64,000 nucleotides of DNA from Orobanche coerulescens (lineage: Eukaryota > Streptophyta > Magnoliopsida > Lamiales > Orobanchaceae), in assembly GCA_033398695.1 (NCBI GenBank), contig CM065806.1, positions 46,277,001 through 46,341,000 of the forward strand, given 5' to 3'. Below the pieces are notes generated by a model. It was not told the origin of the DNA. It saw only the letters and a program-made list of their open reading frames with translations, and did not search any database. A program made the position numbers and the translations under genes. Position 1 is the first letter of the stretch; each line of letters opens with the position of its first letter. This document shows positions 1 to 13,365 of the stretch, piece by piece.

Positions 1-1308
1 CACCGAATTAACCGAGGTTTCACCTGTTGCTTTGTCAACGGATGTCGTAAAGATGCATGATCTGAATGTAAAATTACTTTAGATCCTACAATATAAGATC
101 TAAATTTATCCAATGACAAAACCACATCTAATAATTCTTTCTCAATTATTGTATAATTAACCCGCGCATCATTCAATGTTAGACTAGCGTAATAAATCAC
201 ACGAAGCATTTTATCAATTCGTTGGCCTAAAACTGCACCAACAGGGTCAGATGCATTGCACATAATTTCAAAAGGTAAGGACCAACCAGGGGCAATTACG
301 ATTGGTGCCCTGGTTAGTTTCTATTTCAAAGTTTGAAAGGCGTCGAGACAAGCGTCATCAAAAATGAAGGAAATATCTTTGGTAAGCAAAGTGCAGAGAG
401 GTTTACTTATTTTTGAAAAATCAACCTTCTATAAAAACTGGTATGTCCTGAAAAACTCCTAATTGCCTTTACATTGCTTGGTGGTGGTAATTTTTGAATA
501 ACATCACTTTTTGCTTTGTCGACTTCAATTCCACGATTTGACACTACGTGACCTAGCACAATGCCACTTTCTGTCATTAAATGATATTTTCCCAGCTGAG
601 AGTTAAATGGCATTCAATACAATGTTCAAGTACTTTGGTTAATTTATGTAAGCAATCATCAAAAGATGATCCAAATATTGAAAAGTCATCCATAAATACC
701 TCAATAAAATCGCCGATCATATCCGAGAAAATTGACAACATGCACATTTGAAAAGTTCCTGGTGCATTGCATAATCCAAAGGGTATTCTTGGACAAGCAA
801 AAGTTCCAAAAGGGCATGTGTGTGATCTTCGATTGGTCCTCGGGTGCAATTGCCACTTGGTAATACCCTAAAAGTCCATCAAGAAAACAGTAGAAGTTGT
901 GTCCTAGAAGTTTATCAAGCATTTGGTCAATAAAAGGAAGAGGACAATAATCCTTTTTGGTGGCGGCATTTAATTTTTGATAATCAATGCACATTCGCCA
1001 CCCGGTTGTTACCCTTGTTGGTACTGGCTCCCCCTTATCCTTTTCATCATTGTTATGCCACTTTTCTTTGGCACCACATATATAGGGCTTACCCATTCAC
1101 TATCTGCAATTGGATAAATAATTCCCCCAGCTAGCAATTTTAAAATTTCCATTTTTACTACCTCTAGCATATTGGGATTTAATCTCTGTTGTGCTTCTCT
1201 TCTTGGTTTTTTTCCCTCTTCTAAGATTATTTTACGCATACATGCTGAAGGGCTAATTCCCTTAATATCACTCAAACCCCATCCTATTGCCTCTTTGCAT
1301 TTTTTCAA
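1..1308 (-). pseudogene. Athila pol: reverse transcriptase and RNase H (broken)
   Basis: The RT starts near 1308 with the entry motif ISEWVSP-like ADSEWVSPIYVVPKK. After frameshifts it continues through GWRMCIDYQKLNAATKKD, PLPFIDQMLDKLLGHNFYC and the palm motif FMDDFSIFG near 670-700, whose two Asp residues are kept. The connection domain (VKAIRSFSGHTSFYRR) ends near 410. RNase H follows at about 330-1, recognisable from PFEIMCNASD and VIYYASLTLNDARVNY. The reading frame changes at least twice (near 1020 and 760), so no full-length protein is made. The ORF runs off the left edge. Confidence 0.82.
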
Positions 1309-2385
1309 AACTTCTACTAAAAGAAATTATTCATCTTTGCTCAATTCTGCATTAATAATTATGGGTTTTTTATTTTCCTCTTCAAGAAAAATATATTTTA
1401 AATGCTTAGGCAATTCTTTAAGCTCTGGTATTTCTTTTTCTTTGCTTTCCATTAACGACTCCAGACTATCTATCTTACCCCCTGTAAGAGATTTTCGCAC
1501 ATTTCTCCTTCAACTTCTAGGTAAAGCTCTGAACATTCCATTACTTGTTCCTGTATAATAAGAGTTTATACAGAATTATCAATAATATCAATAAAAGCGC
1601 ATTCCTCATATAAATCATAACTGGGAATAGGGGCCGAATCAAACACAGAAAATGTCACGGTTTTACCTAACACACTCATAGTTAATTTTCCTCTTTTAAC
1701 ATCAATTAATTTGCCATGAAAGGTCTTCCCAATAAAATAGAATGATTTTTTTCCATTATCTAGACATGGTCACATTTCTAAGACAGCAAAATCTGCTGGA
1801 ATAATAATCCCCTCTATGTCTACCAAAATTTCTTCGATAATTCTTACAGGATAACGAAGTGTTCTATCAGCCAATTGTAAACATATTTTAGTTTAGCTAA
1901 GTTCACGAAGATCAAGTTGCTCAATAATATATAATGGCATCAAATTTATACCTGCTCCGAGATCAAGCATACCCGTGGTTTTCTTACCGTTTCCCATAGC
2001 AATATTTATTATGAAGCTACCTGGATCACTTTGCTTGGGAGGTAATCGTTGTTGGAGCAATGCAGACATAACCTCCGAGACAATGATTTTTTTGCTATGT
2101 CCAAACTTCTTTTTTCTGTGAGTAATGCTTTGAAAAAATTTTCGTATGCTGGGACACTTCTTATTACTTCCAATAAAGGAATGTTTACATTTACATTGGA
2201 CAGCATATCTAAAAGATTGAGAAACTGCTTATCAAGTTTTTTATTTTCTTGTCGGCTTGGAAAATGTATTAGGGGTTTGTATGGATATGTAGTTTGTTGG
2301 AGTGTTGGAGCAGGAACTTCTTCTTAGAATTTTCATTTGATTCCTTCTCTTCGTCCTTATTTCCTGCAATATGTGAAACATCATC
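1309..2385 (-). pseudogene. Athila gag-pol spacer and aspartic protease region (broken)
   Basis: Minus-strand reading begins next to the LARD insertion with PYKPLIHFPSRQENKKL and LLDMLSNVNVNIPLLEV, the conserved spacer before the Athila protease. The protease active-site region reads GMLDLGAGINLMPLY near 1940-1980; the usual triad region in this lineage is DLGAS. Frames change several times. The text continues the gag end found at 11795 on the far side of the insertion, so both pieces belong to one element. Confidence 0.7.
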
Positions 2386-2390
2386 ATTAG
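2386..2390. repeat. Target-site duplication ATTAG, left copy
   Basis: The five bases ATTAG precede the first TG of the left LTR of the LARD-like element. The same five bases follow the end of its right LTR at 11790-11794. Confidence 0.9.
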
Positions 2391-3426
2391 TGTAACACCC
2401 CCACAGCCATCCAGGAATATACAGCGTCGTGGGCCCCCAGATGGGACCCACAAGGCTAAAGGAAATATTCGCAAATATTTACAAATGCCCAAGAGGCGAA
2501 CGACGGTACTATCTTTAAAAACATTCGAAGACTTAATAAAATATGTTAATCAAAACCGTCGTAAAATCTCATTTGGAACCACAAGGCCCGAAATGCCAAA
2601 ACTCAACAGTTTAAAAAAAACATACGTTAAGCTATCGCTTACACGTACCAACAAAATAGTTTAGGAAACGATTGCCAAAGTAACCTAAGTTACCAGATAC
2701 CAAAAGGCCATTTAAAAAATAATCACGCAGTGGAAAAGACATACAACTAAAAATACTCTAGCAGCGGAATACAAGAACTGGTCAGGAAACTCAATACACA
2801 AATACATGACCTAGCCAGTATCCTCCGGGAAGCTCATCTCTCCACGACCGCTACAAGCTTGATATTCCAAGAACCTAAAAGAAATCCCACGACGGGGTCA
2901 GCCATGATATCCAACAATGATAACCATCAAAACACGTCAATAATTACATACCAATGAGATACTAAGTAAGAATACTACCGATGTAATCTTACCGCCATAA
3001 CTTTACGAAAATCCACGATTCGTATCCTTAAAAATACGATAAGCTAATACCGAAATATCTGTACTATATCTCAATAATGCCCAAGGTTCTCAAAACATTA
3101 TCATAACTCACTGTTACGAAATTCACTAACTCTGTCCAACCCAATCCATCGGGTAACATCATCACATCTCAACACGATAATTAATTGTCCATCAAAGACA
3201 AATACCAAAGGATATATGGAACATACCTCAAGATATGAAATGCCACAATGAAATCACGTCAGTCTAATCCAAGATCATATCAACACAACATACGGACACG
3301 GTCCTAACACAAGACCTACAAATGCATACTCATAAGACAACGTCAATATGCCCGCATCAATAACAACAATGTATACTTATGGCAAACCCATAATATACAT
3401 ATGCACAACAACAACACATGGTAATC

Positions 3427-3560
3427 CAACGATCCAGCGCACACAGCTATAGATTCCCATGATAATCCCGTCAGACCAACGCATGGTGGAAATACTTGTC
3501 CAACGATCCAGCGCACACAGCTATAGATATCCCATGTTGATCCTGTCGGACCAACGCATG
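3427..3560. repeat. Two-copy direct repeat inside the LARD-like LTR
   Basis: A segment beginning with CAACGATCCAGCGCACACAG and ending with CGCATGGTGG-like text occurs twice in a row (about 3428-3490 and 3498-3559). The pair is duplicated in the other LTR at about 9378-9514. It lies where the Tekay-like and gypsy-2 LTRs also carry tandem copies of a different but similar segment, so it may be a rapidly evolving subterminal repeat. Confidence 0.65.
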
Positions 3561-4318
3561 GTGGACACATGACAACAATGCACAACTGCACAAAACAACA
3601 GTACAAAATACACGACAACAACAATGCACAAATGCATGACAACAACAATACACGAGTGTATCACAACATGATCGACACAAATGATAAAAATGATTAGAGT
3701 ACTTGCCCCGAGTCCTTCGAGAGCGATCTCAATGTCTAAACCATCACCAACCATTATTTTGATATTCGACGATCCAAAATGTCACGGATGGTAGATAATT
3801 CACGTCTTTGTCTATGCCATAATGTATCCTCGATACCAAGTATACCAACAACAAATGTAAATCATATACATTATGATTTAATTCCCAAAACTCGAATACA
3901 ACTTATAATCCCAAATCTCTTGTGATTACGATTATAAACATTGCTATACGAATTATAAATGAATGAAATGAAAACCATTCATTAAATATTATAAACTGAG
4001 CAAGTTATAACTTGCCTTGATAACGATGAAGCCGTTACCAATTCCTTGCCGTCATCTACAAGTCCCTCGGCCCCGATCAATGCAATTCACGAACATTCTC
4101 GAACACGACCGCAATGCATGGTTCTAATCACCGATCAATAATCTCAACCTATTACAATAATCGATAAACAACAAGTTCGATAACAATCAACAATCGATAT
4201 AACCAATTCACAAACCCAACGGCTCAACAATATCTCGATTAACCACAAGTCTGATCAATCCAACTTAAACAATCACGAATTCATAACCGAAACAGGATAT
4301 ACTACACTGCCTGACCAC

Positions 4319-4402
4319 TTAGCGCACGTTAATCACTTAACGTAGCATGCGCTAAGTCGCTTCAATTAGCGTGCGCTATCTAGTAAGCTTAGCGTGCGCT
4401 AA
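4319..4402. repeat. Palindrome cluster downstream of the TATA box in the LARD-like LTR
   Basis: Four copies of a palindrome-like unit occur at about 4319-4332, 4343-4355, 4366-4378 and 4389-4402; the best is TTAGCGTGCGCTAA. In element orientation they lie about 0.7 kb past the TATA-like run. The same cluster is at about 10269-10352 in the second LTR, with several CG sites changed to CA or TG. Confidence 0.75.
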
Positions 4403-5073
4403 TGCTGTACAGATGCATGCCTTGCAATTATCGATCAACATATGGCGATTATTAAGAACACTAAGTTATTCGAAAACATGTTCATAGCTATCAAAAACAA
4501 CAAAATCCGATATCCTTTAACATATATACAATCATCCAACTCATAATCCAAGTCATATATTCATATATCATCTTCTTCCTCAATATCAACATATGAATAC
4601 CAATGGTTCATAATCATCGCCATGTTCACCATCATATGAAGAAACCAATAACAACAAAATCAAAGACCCGAATTGAAGGAAGACATTAGTCAACATATCT
4701 CTTTGAAGATAAACAACACAATTCAAAACCATTCGGATCATATCAATACCTGTATATGAACAATAACATCAACATAACTCGGTAACCAATCTCATAATCA
4801 TACTTGTTAACTCATATACATGACGATTATCAACTCAAGGATATCATATACAATCCAAAACGAAATCCCAAAGTGAAGAGCAATTACCTCTTTGAAGGAA
4901 TGAATTGATTTCCAAGGTTCAATCCATTATCAATCACTTCCAAGCTTAAAATGTTGGTATGAATGATTAACTCCACCATAATCCAGTGTTTGGAACTTCA
5001 AACATCTCTCTAAGAACTCTCTATATCGGTTGCAAGGAAAGAATGGACGAAATGAAGAATAATGGCCAACTGC

Positions 5074-5562
5074 ACATATATATACTGACTATTATTAGCG
5101 TGCGCTAACTGTCTTTGTTAGCGTGCGCTATCGCAGTCTAGAGGTTTCTGCCTTACTGCATACAATGATTTATGTACGCAATGCCCATGCAATAGCATAC
5201 GTATAGGCCTCTATTTAGCATATGCAAACCTTCATCCATAGCGTGCGCTACTCATAGTTGACTTGCTACAGTATGCACCTACCCCGAAGATGCCCGTGCC
5301 CCCACCTGCCGAAAGTAACCTGACAAAGCCAAGATTTCTTTGGACCGATTTGATTAGCGTACGCTAGCAATATGCATTAGCGTGTGCTAATACTTCATAA
5401 CAAACATCCGTTGACCTTGTCGGCACATGCGCCGAAAGTGGCCGGGTCCACACGTAGATTCTTTCTGATCTGGTCTGTACTAGCGTGCGCTATCCTTTAC
5501 CTTTAGCGTGCGCTAGACCTGCACGATAGCGTGCGCTAAGCTTAACTATTAGCGTGCGCTAA
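5074..5562 (-). promoter_or_regulatory. U3 palindrome array plus TATA box (LARD-like element)
   Basis: About ten copies of the 12-14-bp unit TTAGCGTGCGCTAA or variants lie at 5095-5108, 5118-5130, 5239-5250, 5354-5366, 5377-5390, 5481-5492, 5503-5515, 5527-5539 and 5549-5562, with a weaker one near 5193. On the minus strand the array ends about ten bases before a TATATATATG run (5086-5074). The placement is that of a promoter-proximal enhancer. The factor that binds is unknown. The second LTR carries the same array at 11044-11512. Confidence 0.7.
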
Positions 5563-5841
5563 TAAGGCTATACTTAGCCATTTTTCAGCTATTATTGTCC
5601 AACGTCTCATCATACAGAATACGAACATACGGCATACTGAATACACATACTCCTTCCAATAATATTCTCATATGATACACATTATCCTAAAATGCAATTG
5701 TCGACCAAGTACAACAATTATACCAATACAGATGTCTTAGTCCTTCATTTATTTTATCCATACTGTATAGATTCCACACTGTACAACATAACTCGGATAA
5801 AATAATATTAAACAACAGTAGTAGAAATTCCGGATATTACA

Positions 5842-8341
5842 TACTACACCACTTAAAATAAGTTTTGTCCTCGAAACATGCAATCCGTCATAGAAAAACA
5901 AACAAACCGTTCAACCAAAATATTCCGAAACCATCACGACAACGATCGATCATCATTATTACCGAATAACCAAAATAACATACTTACAAATGCGCAAAGT
6001 CGACGATCTCCTGAGATACTAGCAAGTGACTTCACTGTAAAGCCTAAATACGCTTGCAGTCACAATTCCATGAGTCTCAACAAAATATATCATCTCCGGA
6101 GGAAAATAATCTATCCGTGTCAAATCTTATCTGCTTGATTACACAATCAAGTCCCAATCTCCTAAAAACCAATAGTGCACGATACATCTGTGAAACAACT
6201 GCCCAAAACAACGACAGAATTCCCGAAACATCGACACAAAATCCGAATGCTCAGATGATCACCAATAAATTAACCGAGAATATCATCGACATGATAAACT
6301 CTAATACGACCAATCCAAAGGTCAAAACGCAGCCGAAAATATCATCAACATGATAAACTCCAATATGACCAACCAGAGGTCAAAACACAATTGAGAATAT
6401 CATCATCATGATAAACTCCAATATTACCAACGAACGATCAATGATAATCGAGAATACCCTCACACGGTAAGCTCCAACATGATCAACATAGAACCACAGA
6501 AACAGATATATGAAAGAATAACATTCTCAAAATGACACTCCAATCACATACAGTGGATCTCAATAAACATACCCGACTGGTGAACATACTCCTCGGCATA
6601 TGAACAACCAATCGCAAATCGGAGAACATACCAAATCATACATGGAGTGGGAATGGCCACTCAATATCCAAAACAACCGGTATGGGGTCACCATCCCCAA
6701 ATCTACACTTACGAAGAAATCATTCAAAAATCACTATGGTAAAATTGCGCTACTACCATACCAATGGAATCACATAGCACATATGTCCCGGTTTCACAAA
6801 ATACAAAGTTCCAAAATCATATTCTATACCCGAATCTACAATACGCATCATATTCTTCTTGTCCGATCAATCAACCGATCATCCCTGGATAACCAAACTA
6901 CCATACTGAAGTTCGAATCTCTATTCATCGTACTATACTGATTTCTTATCCAGTTCGTGAGTCACACTCATAACTTCACCATGATATGCACTATGCACTA
7001 AATGCGTATGTATATCAATCATATTTTCAAAACCAGTTTGAAATCATATAGTCTCGTCAAGAAGACAAATTTTTGAAAGTTCTTTCAAAATTTTTAAAGA
7101 TCAAAACAAAAATTTTCGTAAGACCACGAAATTAATTTTCGAAAAGTTAAACTGGCTCGCTAATGTCAAGTATTCGATAACAATTTCCTTCGAATCCACA
7201 CGATTTCGAAGTTTAAAATGAAAACTATGCAATTGATTGACCACATCCATACTCCTGTATACCAATTCAGTTCGTAACCAGTTCCACTGACATTCCATCG
7301 GAAAACCATACGATAGAGTTCCAAAATCTCAATATATAGACTCCGATAAAAACTCCTTTTCCACATATGACTCGCAACGTCGATCATTAACCCATCCTGG
7401 ATCAACTCAATTATGCTATGACAAAACATTGAATAACCAACAAATCAAACACAGCGAAAGACTTCCCGAGAAGTTTCATTTGAACAAGAAATCAAAACCC
7501 CGAAAGGCAGTAATAAAATAGATAAATAATTGGTAAGCGTTTTACAAATCTCGGGAGTTTTAGAAAACAGAAAAGCCTTTTGAAACATTAGGGTCTCGGC
7601 CCGTATCTCGTTCCGCATTACAAGAAGTTTAAAAAGTAGAAAACCCTTTTCAGACCCCAAGTCATGAGTTATAAAACTATTTCAAAATCGATTGGGCCTC
7701 GGCCCCAAATCATTTTCCGTAAAACATCCGCAAAACATTTATTTTGAAAAGTATCATTTTCAAATGCTCAAAAACAGCTCATATATCTCAAAATGAACTA
7801 AAATGCTACATGTTCTTCTCAACAATCCACAGTCCTTCTCCCGAATACACAACTTCGCTCCAAAACTTAACCGACATATTGATTTCTAAAATCCTAACTT
7901 CTCAAGATCATCAATCCTGTCCCAACTCTGTCACCTTATACTGTAACGATTAATATTCTGCTGAATCTCAAAGCATATCAACTTAGAACGGCAATAAATC
8001 TCAATGCAATTCAAAAATCCAAATACTTACAGATCGTGAAGCCGACGATTCCCCGTGATACTGGCACATGTCTAAACTCTAGAAAATACTCGACACAAAT
8101 ATTTTCAAAACACATATTTTTCAACTCAATTCAACTCGAGAACACAAAACATCTCTATCATAAGAAACACGTTAACACCATTTGGAAAAGTTTACAACCA
8201 CCCCAGTACCGCACTGGTAAATCACATAACACACAAGCCCAAATGAACAACAAAAATCTAGGGCTCTAGTATTAGTCAAATAGACAACTCGAATGACATG
8301 ACAAAAGCACGACGCAACTCGACCCGACTGCCTAGCTTTTC
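5842..8341 (-). other. Internal region of the LARD-like element, no coding capacity seen
   Basis: The edge beside 5841 carries a conserved block that reads, on the minus strand, AAACTTATTTTAAGTGGTG just before the LTR, like the PPT surroundings of the Tekay-like element. The edge beside 8342 matches the leader of gypsy-2 (a shared ACAACTCGAATGAC stretch), but the gypsy-2 primer-binding sequence seems to be missing. The middle has only short open frames with no gag or pol motif. Part of it (7550-7720) resembles text that lies inside the gypsy-2 LTR (43340-43540). Confidence 0.75.
6276..6490. repeat. Tandem repeat, 57-59-bp unit
   Basis: Three full units (6276-6334, 6335-6392, 6393-6449) and a degenerate fourth begin GAGAATATCATC or a close variant and contain ATGATAAACTCCAATA and GGTCAAAAC. 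They lie in the non-coding interior near its 3' end in element orientation. No function is evident. Confidence 0.75.
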
Positions 8342-11300
8342 TGTAACACCCCTAGAGCCATCCAGGAATATTACAGTGGCGTGGGCCCCGAGATGGAACC
8401 CACAAGGCTAAAGGAAATTTTCGCAAACATTTACAAATGCCCAAGAGGCGAACGATGGTACTATCTTTAAAAACATTCAAAGACTTAATCAAATCCGTTT
8501 ATTAAAACCGTCGTAAAATCTCATTTGGAACCACAAGGCCCGAAATGCCAAAACTCAACAGTTTAAGAAAAAACATACGTTAAGATATCGCTTATACATA
8601 CCAACAAAATAGATTAGGAAACGATTGCCAAAGTAACCTAAGTTACTAGATACCAAAAGGCCATTTAAAAAATAATCACGCAGCGGAAAAGACATACAAC
8701 TAAAAATACTCTAGCAGCGGAATACAAGAATTGCTCAGGAAACTCAATACACAAATACATGCCCTAGCCAGTATCCTCCGGGAAGCTCATCTCTCCACGA
8801 CCGCTACAAGATTGATATTCCAAGAACCTAAAAGAAAGCCCACGACGGGGTCAGCCATGATATCCAACAATGATAACCTTCACAACACGTCAATAATTAC
8901 ATACCAATGAGATACTAAGTAAGAATACTACCGATGTAATCTTACTGCCATAACTTTACGAAAATCCACAATTCGTATCCTTAACAATACGATAAGCTAA
9001 TACCGAAATATCTGTACTATATCTCAACAATGCCAAAGGTTCTCAAAACATTATCATAACTCACTGTTACAAAATTCACTAACTCTGTCCAACCCAATCC
9101 ATCGGGTAACATCATCACATCTCAACACGATAATCGATTGTCCATCAAAGACAAATACCAAAGGAGATACGGAACATACCTCAAGATATGAAATGCCACA
9201 ACGAAATCACGTCAGTCTAATCCAAAATCATATCAACACAACATACGGACACGGTCCTAACACAAGACCTACAAATGCATACTCATAAGATAACGTCAAT
9301 ATGCTCGCATAAATAACAACAATGTATACTTATGGCAAACCCATAATATACATATGCACAACAACAACACATGGTAATCCAACGATCCAGCGCACACAGC
9401 TATAGATTCCCATGATGATCCCGTCGGACCAATGCATGGTGGAAATACCTATCCAACGATCCAGCGCACACAGCTATAGATATCCCATGTTGATCCCGTC
9501 GGACCAATGCATGGTGGACACATGACAACAATGCACAACTGCACAAAACAACAGTACACAATGCACGACAACAACAATGCACAAATGCATGACAACAACA
9601 ATACACGAATGTATCACAACATGATCGACACAAATGATAAAATGATTAGAGTACTTGTCCCGAGTCCTTCGAGAGCGATCTCAATGTCTAAACCATCACC
9701 AACCATTATTCTGAATATTCGACGATCCAAAATGTCACGGATGGTAGATAATTCACGTCTTTGTCTATGCCACAATGTATCCTCGATACCAAGTATACCA
9801 ACAACAAATGTAAATCATATACATTATGATTTAAATCTCAAATCTCGAATACAACTTATAATCACAAATCTCCTGTGATTACGATTATAAACATTGCTAT
9901 ACGAAATAAAAGAATGAAACAGAACCATTCATTAAATATTATAAATTGAGCAAGTAATAAATTGCCTTGATACCGATGAAGCCGTTACTAATTCCTTTCC
10001 GTCATCTACAAGTCCCTCGGCCCCGATCAATGCAATTCACGAACAGTCTCGAACACGACCGCAACGCATGGTTCTAATCACCGATCAATAATCTCAACCT
10101 ATTACAATAATCGATAAACAACAAGTTCAATAACAATCAACAATCGATATAACCAATTCCCAAACCCAACGGCTCAACAATATCTCGATTAACCACAAAT
10201 CTGATCAATCCAACTTAAACGATCACGAATTCATAACCGAAACAGGATATATTACACTGCCTGACCACTTAGCGCACGTTAATCACTTAACATAGCGTGC
10301 GCTAAGTCACTTCAATTAGCATGCGCTAGCCAGTAAGCTTAGTGTGCGCTAATGCTGTCAGATGCATGCCTTACAAGTATCGATCAACATATGGCGATTA
10401 TCAAGAATACTAAGTGATTCAAAACCATGTTCATAGCTATCAAAAACAACGAAATCCAATATCCTTTAACGTATAAACAATCATTCAACTCATAATCTAA
10501 GTCATATATTCATATATCATCTTCTTCCTCAATATCAACATATGAATACCAAGTGTTCATAATTATCACCATGTTTACCATCATATGAAGAAACCAATAA
10601 TAACAACATCAAAGACCCGAATTGAAGAAAGACATTAATCAACATATCTCTTTGAAGATAAACAACACAATTCGAAACCATTCGGATCATATCAATACCC
10701 GTATATCAACAATAACATCAACTTAACTTGGTAACCAATCTCATAATCATACTTGTTAACTCATATACATGACGATTATCAACTCAAGGACATCATATAC
10801 AATCCAAAACGAAATCCCAAAGTGAAGAGTAATTACATCTTTGAAGGAATAGATTGATTTCCAAGGTTGAATCCATTCTCAATCACTTCCAAGCTTTAAA
10901 TGTTGATATGGATGATTAACTCCACCATAATCCAGTGTTTGGAACTTCAAACATCTCTCTAAGAACTCTCTCTATCGGTTGCAAGTAAATAATGGACGAA
11001 ATGAAGAATAATGGCCAACTGCACATATATATACTGACTATTATTAGCGTGCACTAATTGTCTTTGTTAGCATGTGCTATCGCAATCCAGAGGCTACTGC
11101 CTTACTGCATACAATGATTTACGTACGCAATACCCATGCAATAGCATACGTAAAGGCCTCTATTTAGCGTACGCAAACCTTCATCCATAGCGTGCGCTAC
11201 TCATAGTTGACTTGCTGCAGTCTGCACCTACCCCGAAGATGCCCGTGCCCCCACCTGCCGAAAGTAACCTGACAAAGCCAAGATTTCTTTGGACCGATTT

Positions 11301-11789
11301 GATTAGCGTACGCTAGCAATATGCATTAGCGTGTGCTAATACTTCATAACAAACATCCGTTGACCTTGTCGGCACATGCGCCGAAAGTGGCTGGGTCCAC
11401 ATGTAGATTCTTTCTGATCTGGTCTGTACTAGCATGCGCTATCCTTTACCTTTAGCATGCGCTAAACCTGCACGATAGCGTGCGCTATGCTTAACTATTA
11501 GTGTGCGCTAATAAGGCTATACTTAGCCATTTTTCAGCTATTCTTGTCCAACATCTCATCATACAGAATACGAACATACGGCATACTGAATACACATACT
11601 CTTCCAATAATATTCTCATATGATACACATTATCCTCAAATGCAATTGTCGACCAAGTACGACAATTATACCAATATAGATATCTTAGTCCTTCATTTAT
11701 TTTATCCATACTGTACAGATTCCACGCTGTACAACATAACTCGGATGAAATAATATTAAACAACAGTAGTAGAAATTCCGGATATTATA
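8342..11789 (-). repeat. 5' LTR of the LARD-like element
   Basis: This is a second copy of the 2391-5841 sequence, starting TGTAACACCC and ending GGATATTATA; the last C of the other copy is T here. Differences are scattered and mostly transitions. The TATA-like run is at about 11022-11035 and the palindrome array at 11044-11512, with more CG decay than in the other copy. Confidence 0.9.
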
Positions 11790-11794
11790 ATTAG
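11790..11794. repeat. Target-site duplication ATTAG, right copy
   Basis: ATTAG directly follows the right LTR and matches 2386-2390. Confidence 0.9.
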
Positions 11795-13054
11795 AAGGGG
11801 GATCAACTCGATTGTTATAAATCTTACCAGTTCTAAGTGTGGTGATAGCTTTAGCTTGTTCGGGTTGACTTGGTAATCTCCCTTTCTGGTTGTTTTGAAG
11901 TTGATTTTCTAGTTTCCTGACTTGATTTTCGACTCATTTTACTGATGCTTCCATTTCTTCAAATCTCCGATCCGAGTTTTGGATGAATGATTGAAGTGTT
12001 TCTTCTAATGAGGGTTTTCGGGGTTGGTTTGAGGATGACCCTTGGAATTGGTTTTGTCTTTAATATGGTTGTTGTAAATTTTGATGCTGGGGAGGTGGTG
12101 GTTGTTGGTGATGATTTCCACCTCAAGAGAAGTTAGGATGGTTTCGCCAATCGAGATTATAGGTTTCAGAAAAAGGGTCATTTATGGGGTGTTGGTAAAA
12201 ATTATTTAAAGTATTTACCTCTTCAGAGTTCTTCGGGGGGTATATGTTGGGTGCATGACTATACTCACCACCGGCGAAAAATTCTTCTTGAGTCGGCATG
12301 ACTGTAGGTGGTGGAGAAATTCCTTGAGTTGTAAGTCATTGGACTTGCTTGGTTAGATCGGCAATTTGTGCAATTAGATCGTTGGTGGAATTTACTTCAT
12401 TAGCTCCGACTCTCCTGCCTCGTGCACTCTTTTGCTGGGAGGATACAGCAAGTTTTTCAAATAAATCAAAAGCGGCTTACGCCATTAGTGTTCCTATATC
12501 TCTCCCAACTGCATTATCAATAGAGAATTGGCAATTATGAGTTAGCCCATCATAAAAGTTTGACTCAGACAGTGTAAAGGATAATGATGATGGGGGCATG
12601 CTAGTAAAAAATCTTTGAAACGATCCCATGCTTCAAAAAATTGTTCACCCTCCGATTGCGTAAAAGCCGCAATTTTGGTCCTTAGATCCGATGTTTTATG
12701 ATGTGGATAAAATTTGGACATGAATTTGTTGCACACATCATCCCAAGTATCCAATGAATTTGGTGGCAACGTCATAACCCATGTTTTCGCTCGATCCTTT
12801 AAAGTGTAAGGAAAACACCTCATTTTTAATTGATCTTCAGTTAGCCCTTGTAATGGAAAGGTATTGACAACCGAATAAAAATCTCGAATAAAACTTAAAG
12901 GATCCTCATTTGGCATCCCACAAAAAGATGGGAGTTGGTTGAAATGAATGGATTTCAATTCATAATTTCGTGCTGTTTGGACAAGTTGTAAGCATGACGT
13001 TGTTGTACCGATCACCGGTCTAGCAAAATCTTTCAAAGTTTGTTGGTTCGCCAT
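11795..13054 (-). pseudogene. Athila gag (broken)
   Basis: The start codon at 13054 opens a 170-residue frame beginning MANQQTLKDFARP. It holds the retrotransposon gag core: LPSFCGMPNEDPLSFIRDF, then DRAKTWVMTLPP and FMSKFYPHHKTSDLRTKI. After a frameshift near 12545 it continues as a Pro/Gln-rich tail with YNLDWRNHPNFS, and then EQAKAITTLRTGK beside the LARD insertion. Stops interrupt the tail. No CCHC knuckle is seen. The protein would form the particle shell if intact. Confidence 0.8.
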
Positions 13055-13365
13055 AGGTTCTTCGTTTCTAGAGGTTGAGTTTTCTTCTTAATTGAAAGAT
13101 TCAGTACTTACTTCTGTCAAAAATTCTCCTTCACTGCTAATATCTTCTAGGCTATCTCCAACTCAATATTCAGGATGAATATTTTCGTTGTATGGTACCA
13201 AAGTTCTTACAAGGGACCTACGGCCCTGCATAAACTAGAAAACAGTTAAGCGCACCTTATGTGAAAAAAATAAGAACAAGAAGAATAAAATATATAAAAA
13301 TAAAGAAAGATAAAATCACAAGGTATAAACAAAAGTATACAAAAATTATATTTGGCCTAAAACAA

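Larger units (their letters stand above)
2391..5841 (-). repeat. 3' LTR of the LARD-like element
   Basis: The boundaries are set by TGTAACACCC at the left and GGATATTACA at the right, and by alignment with the copy at 8342-11789. On the minus strand U3 starts at 5841, a palindrome array lies at 5562-5095 and a TATA-like run at about 5086-5074. Further inside are a CAACAA-rich stretch (about 3570-3660) and a direct repeat of about 65 bp (3430-3560). Open frames here are short and Cys-rich by chance and are not genes. Confidence 0.9.
2391..11789 (-). mobile_element. LARD-like non-autonomous LTR retrotransposon
   Basis: Two near-identical LTRs of about 3.45 kb (2391-5841 and 8342-11789) flank a 2.5-kb internal region with no recognisable gag or pol. 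The 5-bp duplication ATTAG flanks the element, so it is a complete insertion. Orientation is minus: the PPT-like block lies beside 5841, and the LTR read on the minus strand starts TGTAATATCCGG and ends GGGTGTTACA. Those termini and the conserved block before the 3' LTR also occur in the Tekay-like element (50072-59294) and gypsy-2. Long LTRs with a non-coding interior match the LARD class; mobilisation by a Tekay-like partner is inferred. Confidence 0.85.

Noticed and set aside
3343..3754. Cys-rich open frames on the minus strand (also 9400-9633)
   Set aside because: They fall in the CAACAA-rich part of both LARD-like LTRs, in several overlapping frames. Low complexity explains them.
4319..5562. 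CRISPR-like array of short repeats
   Set aside because: The repeats are 12-14-bp palindromes with irregular spacing inside a plant LTR; there are no uniform spacers and no cas genes.
6600..6941. 113-codon plus-strand frame inside the LARD-like interior
   Set aside because: No motif, no related text in sister elements, and opposite to the element's direction.
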